Source: Clostridia bacterium
GTDB taxonomy: Bacteria > Bacillota > Sulfobacillia > SLMV01
Assembly (NCBI GenBank): GCA_003554565.1
Contig: PWGR01000102.1
Coordinates: 1 to 6,826 of the forward strand
Length of the DNA stretch: 6,826 nt
Direction: 5' to 3'
Below are positions 1-4,394 of the stretch, one piece after another; position 1 is the stretch's first letter; every line of letters begins with the position of its first letter. Position numbers and translations under genes: made by a program. The notes under the pieces were generated by a model. That model had not been told where the DNA came from, made no database searches, and saw only the letters and a program-made list of their open reading frames with translations.

Positions 1-70
1 ACTCAGTCTTTTGCTCATTATTTTCGCCGGCATCACGCTCTCTCGTCAGTTGCTCGGCCGTCATTGCCAT
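1..70 (-). CDS. N-terminus of the gene after rsmH, probably ftsL-like (partial)
   Basis: Only the first 23 codons lie in the window; the gene runs off the left edge. The frame starts at an ATG at 70-68, with a second in-frame ATG at 64-62. A strong purine-rich ribosome-binding site lies 11 bases before the first ATG, or 17 before the second, so the first is preferred. The visible peptide begins MAMTAEQLTRERDAG and is polar, charged and free of hydrophobic residues in series. That fits the short cytoplasmic tail preceding the single membrane helix of FtsL, the small divisome protein that works with FtsB/DivIC, and ftsL is the usual gene after rsmH in dcw clusters. The identity is inferred from position and tail character only, since the membrane segment and coiled coil are outside the window. 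It starts 50 bases after the rsmH stop and is probably cotranscribed with it. Confidence 0.55.
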   Translation of the reverse strand, partial: MAMTAEQLTRERDAGENNEQKTE

Positions 71-81
71 TGTACTGTGTG

Positions 82-90
82 CCTCCCCTC
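82..90 (-). promoter_or_regulatory. Ribosome-binding site of the gene after rsmH
   Basis: The minus strand reads GAGGGGAGG here, a strong match to the 16S rRNA anti-Shine-Dalgarno sequence, followed by 11 bases and ATG. The spacing is slightly long but usable. It supports the existence of the truncated gene and its start at base 70. Apart from this site, I see nothing in the 50 bases between the rsmH stop and that start. Confidence 0.6.
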
Positions 91-120
91 TGTAGAACTC
101 TTCTCCCCGGGCCCTGCACT

Positions 121-1062
121 TCAGATGCGCTGCACCGCTCTCAGTTTGGCCGATGAGGCGCGCGGATTGTCCTGCACCTCATCGCATCCGGCGGTGAGGG
201 GCCTCCGGGTCAGATCCCGCACCACCGGGCCGTCACAGATACAGACCGGCAGATCAACCGGACAGCTGCAGCTTTGGGCCATGTCGCGGAAAACTCTCTT
301 TACGATCCGGTCCTCAAGTGAATGGAAGGTGAGGACCACAAATCGCCCTCCGGCACGCAGCAACCAGATCATCTTCTCCAGCAGCTCCGAAAGCCCCTCC
401 AGCTCCCGATTGACCTCTATACGCAGGGCCTGAAAGGTCCTTCGGGCGGGATGTCCACCCCTGCGGCGTGCAGCTGCCGGGATGGCATCCTTGACCGCCT
501 GCACCAGATCTCCCGCTGCGGCAAAGGGTTTTTTTCCCCTGCGCCGGGCGACGAACTCTGCGATACGGTCGGCCCATCGTTCTTCCCCGTACTCCCGGAA
601 AATCCGGGCCAGGTCGGCGTGATCATACTCATTGAGGACATCCGCCGCCGTGATATCCCCGTCGACATCCATTCGCATGTCCAGCGGGGCCGCGCAATCG
701 CGGTATGTGAACCCCCGGGAGGGCCGGTCCAGCTGGTGCCAGCTCACCCCCAAATCGAGCAGGCACCCATCTATCTCTTCTATACCCCTCCGGGAGAGAA
801 TCCCGGGAAGGTTCTTGAAGTTGTCCCGCACCAGCTCCACCGCCGGCGGAAGACCGGCGAGCATCTTCGCCGCCGCCTCGATCGCCCCCGCGTCGAGATC
901 GATGCCGAGGAGATAATCATCATCCGACAGGCATCCGGCAATCCGCCGGGCGTGCCCGCCTCCTCCTACCGTCCCGTCTACGTAGATGCCCCCGCGATCC
1001 GGTCTCAGGTGTTTCAGTACCTCGCTCACCATCACCGGACGGTGAAATTCAGTTTCCGCCAT
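121..1062 (-). CDS. rsmH: 16S rRNA (cytosine-1402-N4)-methyltransferase RsmH (MraW)
   Basis: RsmH transfers a methyl group from S-adenosylmethionine to N4 of C1402 in the 16S rRNA decoding centre; RsmI adds the 2'-O-methyl on the same base. The 313-residue protein has the usual family length. Visible motifs in order are the SAM-binding loop DGTVGGGGH (29-37), GIDLD (53-57), LLDLGVSWHQLD (101-112, where most members have SSPQLD), RGFTYRD with LDMRMD (116-132), EYGEERWADRIA (157-168), HPARRTFQALRIEVNREL (204-221) and TFHSLEDRIVKR (245-256). A Cys-rich stretch, CSCPVDLPVCICD (265-277), and an NPRASSAKLR tail (299-308) follow. The ATG at 1062-1060 directly follows the mraZ stop with no spacer, and no good Shine-Dalgarno is visible (nearest GGAA about 12 bases upstream), so translation is probably coupled to mraZ. 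No truncation or frameshift is seen. Confidence 0.97.
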   Translation of the reverse strand: MAETEFHRPVMVSEVLKHLRPDRGGIYVDGTVGGGGHARRIAGCLSDDDYLLGIDLDAGAIEAAAKMLAGLPPAVELVRDNFKNLPGILSRRGIEEIDGCLLDLGVSWHQLDRPSRGFTYRDCAAPLDMRMDVDGDITAADVLNEYDHADLARIFREYGEERWADRIAEFVARRRGKKPFAAAGDLVQAVKDAIPAAARRRGGHPARRTFQALRIEVNRELEGLSELLEKMIWLLRAGGRFVVLTFHSLEDRIVKRVFRDMAQSCSCPVDLPVCICDGPVVRDLTRRPLTAGCDEVQDNPRASSAKLRAVQRI

Positions 1063-1497
1063 TTAGAACAATTCCAATTCTGTCAGAGTCTCCGCTGCAT
1101 CCTCGTAGCTTCTCTCAGCGGCTTCCTCGAATTCGTCCCAGGCCTCTGCGCTCCAGATTTCTATCCTGTTGCCGACCCCAATCACCACTGCCTCGCGGTT
1201 CAGCGAGCTGTATTCCCTCAGGTTGGACGGGATCACTGTGCGCCCCTGCGAGTCGCAGTCGCACTCGGCCGCTCCCGAAAAGAAGAAGCGGACGAAGGCC
1301 CGCGCCTCCGACTTGGTGAAGGGCAGGTCCTCCAGCTTGGCCGTAAGCTCCTCCCACTCCCCCTCCGGGTACAGAAACAGGCAGCCGTCCAGTCCCTTGG
1401 TCATCACGAAGGCCTGTCCGAGCTCGGAGCGAAAGCGAGCCGGTATAATGATCCGGCCCTTCGAGTCGATGCTGTGTCGGAACTCGCCCATGAACAC
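1063..1497 (-). CDS. mraZ: Transcriptional regulator MraZ, first gene of the dcw cluster
   Basis: MraZ is a DNA-binding protein of the SpoVT/AbrB-like swapped-hairpin fold that forms ring oligomers and binds repeats before its own operon, controlling the division and wall cluster. The 144-residue protein has the two expected internal repeats, DSKGRIIIPARFR at 11-23 and DSQGRTVIPSNLREYSSL at 82-99, each with the D-x-x-GR-x-x-x-P core. GCLFLYPEGEWEEL (38-51) and FFFSGAAEC (71-79) are also typical. The start is GTG at 1497-1495, giving the family's usual MFMGEFRHSID opening; an ATG two codons later (1491-1489) is a less conserved alternative. GGGGG lies 8 bases before the GTG. The gene is preceded by phased GTGGAG boxes, the probable target of its own product, and its TAA is immediately followed by the rsmH ATG. 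Confidence 0.96.
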   Translation of the reverse strand: MFMGEFRHSIDSKGRIIIPARFRSELGQAFVMTKGLDGCLFLYPEGEWEELTAKLEDLPFTKSEARAFVRFFFSGAAECDCDSQGRTVIPSNLREYSSLNREAVVIGVGNRIEIWSAEAWDEFEEAAERSYEDAAETLTELELF

Positions 1498-1505
1498 CCG
1501 GAAAA

Positions 1506-1510
1506 CCCCC
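1506..1510 (-). promoter_or_regulatory. Probable mraZ ribosome-binding site (GGGGG)
   Basis: The minus strand reads GGGGG, then 8 bases, then the GTG start. It can pair with the CCUCC of 16S rRNA through one G-U wobble, so it is a moderate rather than strong site. The spacing favours GTG at 1497 over the ATG at 1491. It lies just 3' of the last GTGGAG box. Confidence 0.45.
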
Positions 1511-1515
1511 GTTCA

Positions 1516-1563
1516 CTCCACTTCTCTGCCGCTGTACTCCACTTCGCTCCACTCGTCCTCCAC
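1516..1563 (-). promoter_or_regulatory. Probable MraZ operator: phased GTGGAG direct repeats
   Basis: Read on the minus strand, GTGGAG occurs exactly at 1563-1558, 1552-1547, 1542-1537 and 1521-1516. The degenerate copy GCGGCA at 1532-1527 fills the gap. Successive starts are 11, 10, 10 and 11 bases apart, so all copies lie on one face of the helix. The flanks extend the match to RRGTGGAG, with AAGTGGAG in two copies. Known MraZ sites have the same architecture: TGGGN repeats with 5-base spacers in Escherichia coli and AAAGTG-type boxes with a 10-base period in Mollicutes. The array ends 18 bases before the mraZ GTG, where bound MraZ could block transcription. Repeats and spacing are seen directly; binding by this MraZ is inferred. 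Confidence 0.8.
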
Positions 1564-1712
1564 CCTATGTATTCTGCACTGCACCCCCAGTTCCTTCCCC
1601 GGAGCAAAATTCCCGAAAAATCGCCCGAGATAGAGCGAAATGTGGCTTATTGACGCGATTTAACTCGAGGTCGAAAGATGGATGACAGCCCCGTGGAGGG
1701 GCAGATGCGAAA
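1564..1712. other. Intergenic region between miaA and the mraZ operator
   Basis: No coding frame here is supported. The region must hold the end of the miaA transcript unless the genes are read through, and probably the mraZ promoter. On the minus strand, CAGAAT (1576-1571) and the overlapping TACATA (1571-1566) are weak -10-like hexamers just upstream of the first GTGGAG box, but no -35 match sits at 16-18 bases, so no promoter is called. A pair of complementary 7-mers, AAATCGC (1661-1655) and GCGATTT (1624-1618), with a following T run could form a stem with a 30-base loop, too open for a convincing terminator. The stretch is visibly more AT-rich around 1610-1670 than the flanking genes. 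Confidence 0.5.
1688..1702 (-). terminator. Short GC stem-loop after miaA, weak terminator candidate
   Basis: The minus strand reads GCCCC, a five-base loop, then GGGGC, beginning 10 bases after the miaA stop codon. The 5-bp stem is all G-C but does not extend outward, and there is no T tract after it, only a mixed TGTCATCCATCTTTC. It may slow polymerase or protect the 3' end of the message. As an intrinsic terminator it is poor. Confidence 0.25.
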
Positions 1713-2645
1713 TCACTCGGAGGAAGTGTGCAGCCAGCGACGGACCCGGACGCGGGCGGTCTTCTTTCCCCCGCATCGGGGATCGATCCAGAAGATGTCC
1801 TCATCCTTGCGGAACCAGGTGAGCTGACTCTTGGCGAAGTTACGGGTGTTCTTTTTGATCTGCTCGATGCAGACGGCCCGGTCGATCTCTCCGCGCAGGT
1901 ACTGAATCACCTCACGGTAGCCTAGAGCCTGGCGTGCGGTGGGGCTGAGATCTCCGAAGCGCTGCAGCAGACCCCTTACCTCCTCGATCAGTCCCCTGTC
2001 CACCATGACATCAACGCGACGGTCTATCCGTCTGTAAAGCTCCTCCCGGGGGATCCACACCCCGAGTTTGAGCACGTCGTAGACCGATTCCCGCGGGGTC
2101 TCGCGCCGCCAGCGGGTCATGGTCCTGCCTGTGATTCTGTAAACTTCCAGCGCGCGGATCACCCGTTTCAAATCGTTGGGATGAATCCTCCGGGCGCTGT
2201 CCGGGTCGGTACGCTGCAGATCCCCGTGCAGGGAGTGCCGTCCCTCCTCGCGTGCCCTCTCCTGCAGGCGGCTCCGCAGTCTCTCGTCCCGCGGAACCTC
2301 GGCCAGGGGATAGTCGTAAAGGAGAACGCGCACGTAAAGAGCCGTGCCGCCGACCACCAGCGGCAGCGCACCGCGCCCGCGTATGTCCCGCACCGCCTCG
2401 CGTGCCAATCTCTTGAACCGCCCCGCGCTGAACTCCTCATCGGGAGATGCCACATCTATGAGGTGGTGGGGAGCCTCTTTCAGCTCGGCCGGCTCCGGCT
2501 TGGCGGTGCCGATGTCCATGCCGCGGTACACCTGCATGGAATCGGCCGAGATGATCTCACCGCCAAAGCGCCGGGCCAGGTCAATGCCCAGATCGGTCTT
2601 GCCGACCGCAGTCGGGCCGACCACAGCCACGATTCTGGGTCGCAA
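1713..2645 (-). CDS. miaA: tRNA dimethylallyltransferase MiaA
   Basis: MiaA transfers a dimethylallyl group from dimethylallyl diphosphate to N6 of A37, next to the anticodon of tRNAs reading UNN codons, which supports reading-frame maintenance. The 310-residue protein has normal length. Motifs seen are the P-loop-like GPTAVGKT (10-17), ADSMQVYRGMDIGTAKP (34-50) containing the conserved Asp35, HHLID (60-64), GGTALY (99-104), HPNDLKRVIRALEVYRITG (155-173), LGYREVIQYL (241-250) and NTRNFAKSQLTWFRK (266-280). The start codon is TTG at 2645-2643. No ATG is available before the P-loop, and AGGAGG sits 8 bases upstream, so TTG is well supported. miaA begins 12 bases after the mutL stop, and its ribosome-binding site overlaps that stop. 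The next gene is mraZ rather than hfq, a common follower of miaA elsewhere. Confidence 0.97.
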   Translation of the reverse strand: MRPRIVAVVGPTAVGKTDLGIDLARRFGGEIISADSMQVYRGMDIGTAKPEPAELKEAPHHLIDVASPDEEFSAGRFKRLAREAVRDIRGRGALPLVVGGTALYVRVLLYDYPLAEVPRDERLRSRLQERAREEGRHSLHGDLQRTDPDSARRIHPNDLKRVIRALEVYRITGRTMTRWRRETPRESVYDVLKLGVWIPREELYRRIDRRVDVMVDRGLIEEVRGLLQRFGDLSPTARQALGYREVIQYLRGEIDRAVCIEQIKKNTRNFAKSQLTWFRKDEDIFWIDPRCGGKKTARVRVRRWLHTSSE

Positions 2646-2653
2646 TCCTCTCG

Positions 2654-2659
2654 CCTCCT
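2654..2659 (-). promoter_or_regulatory. miaA ribosome-binding site overlapping the mutL stop codon
   Basis: The minus strand reads TAGGAGG, so the mutL TAG (2660-2658) and the consensus AGGAGG share bases. Eight bases then lead to the TTG start of miaA. The full consensus site can offset the weak TTG. The overlap suggests that ribosomes ending mutL can supply miaA initiation. Confidence 0.8.
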
Positions 2660-4394
2660 ACCGTCTGCTGAACATCCGGGCAATCTGCGCCCGGGAGATC
2701 TCAATCAGAGTCGGCCTCCCGTGTGGGCACGTGTTCGGCTGCTGCAGCCGGCTCATCTGCCGGAACAGGTATTTCATCTCGGACTCGCCCAGGCGATCGC
2801 CCGCCCTGAGAGCCCGCTTGCACGAAGCGGTGGCGGTCGCCAGCATCTCCGCAGACGATCGCGTCGCGCCCACCTCGCCCAGCTCCTCCAATACCTCTGC
2901 AACCAGCTGCGGGGAAGCCGCTTCATCCAGGAATACCGGCACCGCTTGAACGATCAGGGTTCCTCCGCCGAACTCCTCCGCCTCGTAGCCCATGGACTCC
3001 ATATCACTGCTGAACTCGCGCCAGCACTGCATCTGGTCGCCGTCCAGCTCGATCGTACGCGGGACGGCAAGCCTCTGCGAGTAGGAAATCCCCTCGCGCA
3101 GCGCAGCCAGGCCGTGCTCGTAATACAGCCGCTCGCAGGCGGCGTGCTGGTCCACGAGGTATAATCCCCCGGGTCCGCTCGCCACTATGTAGGTATCGTC
3201 CAGCTGGCCCATGGGGCGCAGCCTGTCATACATCGAGCCGGATTCCTCTGCGTCCTCCCTGCCTCCATCCGGCCCGGAGGGGAAATAGCTTACCTGTGAC
3301 TCGGCCGCCCGTTCAGGATCCGGTCCGGACGCGCCGTCCGGGGACGCGCAGACATCCCCCGTCCCCTGATCCGCCACCTTCCACTGCGGGGGAGGCATCT
3401 GCAGGAGTGCCTCGCGGACCCGGTTGTGCAGGCTGCCGAGGACCGACCGCCCCTCCAGTATTTTGATTTCACGCTTGGTCGGGTGAATGTTGACATCTAC
3501 CCTCCCCGGCGGGAGCCGGAGCGAGATGGCCGCAAAGGGGAAACGTCCGCGCTCCAGAAAACCCGAGTAGGCACGTTCGAGCACCGCGCGCATCCCGGGG
3601 TGCTGCACGATCCGGCCGTTGACCACAAAGTACTGGCGGTCACGCCGAGCGCGGCTCAGCACGGGGGTGCCGACGTATCCATCTATCCGGTCGTCCCCTC
3701 CCCCGATGCACAGCAGCTCATCGGCTGCACCGGCACCGAAGAGTTCTACCAGACAGCGGTGCAGGTCCCCCGCCCCGCTCGTGAAAAGAACCCGTTCGCC
3801 CTCCCGGTGCAGGTGAAAGGACACGCCGGGGTGGGCCAGCGCCAGTTCACGGATAGTTTCTGTCACATGACTCATTTCCGTACGTACGGCGCCCATATGC
3901 TTTCTGCGGGCCGGGGTGTTGAAGAACAGGTTGCGGACCTGCACCCGGGTGCCGACCGGCCCGCCCCGCGGCCTGGGGTCCCCGGGCTCCCCGCCGTCGA
4001 CGGCAATCTCTGCACCGAGGTCACTTTCCCGGGTGCGGGAAAATATTCGCAGGTGTGAGACGGAGGCGATACTGGCCAGCGCCTCACCGCGAAAACCCAG
4101 GGAATCGATGGCCTCCAGGTCGTCCGTCCGGGAGATCTTGCTGGTGGCGTGCGCCTGCACCGCAACTGCCAGCTCCTCCGGCGTCATCCCTGCGCCATCG
4201 TCCGTCACTGTGATCTCGTCCAGCCCGCCGCGGGTTACAGCAACGCGGATCTCCTCCGCCCCGGCATCGAGGGAGTTTTCCACCAGTTCCTTCACCACTG
4301 ACGCCGGGCGCTGCACCACCTCGCCGGCTGCGATGCGGTTCCGCAGGTGCTCGGGAAGAATGTAGATCCTTCCGACACGCTCACTCACCGTCAT
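2658..4394 (-). CDS. mutL: DNA mismatch repair protein MutL with C-terminal endonuclease domain
   Basis: MutL is the ATP-driven mediator recruited by mismatch-bound MutS. From the ATG at 4394 the protein has 578 residues. The N-terminal GHKL ATPase shows IAAGEVVQRP (21-30), KELVENSLDAGA (35-46, with the likely general base Glu36 and Mg-binding Asn40), DDGAGM (65-70), LGFRGEALASI (99-109) and NTPARRKHM (159-167). VNIHPTKREI lies at 301-310. A Pro/Gly/acid-rich linker spans about 335-390. The C-terminal domain has the endonuclease motif DQHAACERLYYE (415-426), ASCKRALRAGD (523-533) and CPHGRPT (556-562), the metal-site motifs of MutH-independent MutL proteins. QRLAVP (440-445) matches the position of the sliding-clamp motif (QEMIVP in Bacillus subtilis), with Ala for Ile at the fourth place. 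The start overlaps mutS by 14 bases. A longer frame from 4478 is rejected because the family begins close to the GRIYILPE segment. Confidence 0.97.
   Translation of the reverse strand: MTVSERVGRIYILPEHLRNRIAAGEVVQRPASVVKELVENSLDAGAEEIRVAVTRGGLDEITVTDDGAGMTPEELAVAVQAHATSKISRTDDLEAIDSLGFRGEALASIASVSHLRIFSRTRESDLGAEIAVDGGEPGDPRPRGGPVGTRVQVRNLFFNTPARRKHMGAVRTEMSHVTETIRELALAHPGVSFHLHREGERVLFTSGAGDLHRCLVELFGAGAADELLCIGGGDDRIDGYVGTPVLSRARRDRQYFVVNGRIVQHPGMRAVLERAYSGFLERGRFPFAAISLRLPPGRVDVNIHPTKREIKILEGRSVLGSLHNRVREALLQMPPPQWKVADQGTGDVCASPDGASGPDPERAAESQVSYFPSGPDGGREDAEESGSMYDRLRPMGQLDDTYIVASGPGGLYLVDQHAACERLYYEHGLAALREGISYSQRLAVPRTIELDGDQMQCWREFSSDMESMGYEAEEFGGGTLIVQAVPVFLDEAASPQLVAEVLEELGEVGATRSSAEMLATATASCKRALRAGDRLGESEMKYLFRQMSRLQQPNTCPHGRPTLIEISRAQIARMFSRR

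Noticed and set aside
1115..1552. A minus-strand frame overlapping mraZ and starting within the GTGGAG repeats
   Set aside because: It is out of frame with mraZ, ends within it, and its Gly/Arg-rich translation matches no family; the repeats explain the upstream part.
322..1653. A 443-codon plus-strand open frame across rsmH and mraZ
   Set aside because: It is antisense to two unmistakable conserved genes, has no recognisable domain and no good ribosome-binding site, and long antisense frames are common in GC-rich coding DNA.
1618..1661. Complementary 7-mers with a T run as an intrinsic terminator
   Set aside because: The loop would be 30 bases with no inner pairing, so the stem is unlikely to form fast enough. 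It is noted in the intergenic entry but not called.
1650..1678. TTGACG on the plus strand as a possible -35 element
   Set aside because: No -10-like hexamer lies 16-18 bases downstream and no plus-strand gene follows.
2181..3164. A 327-codon plus-strand open frame opposite miaA and mutL
   Set aside because: It crosses the boundary of two conserved genes, and its product is low-complexity Arg/Leu/Pro/His-rich with no motif. It is a shadow of the third-position GC bias.
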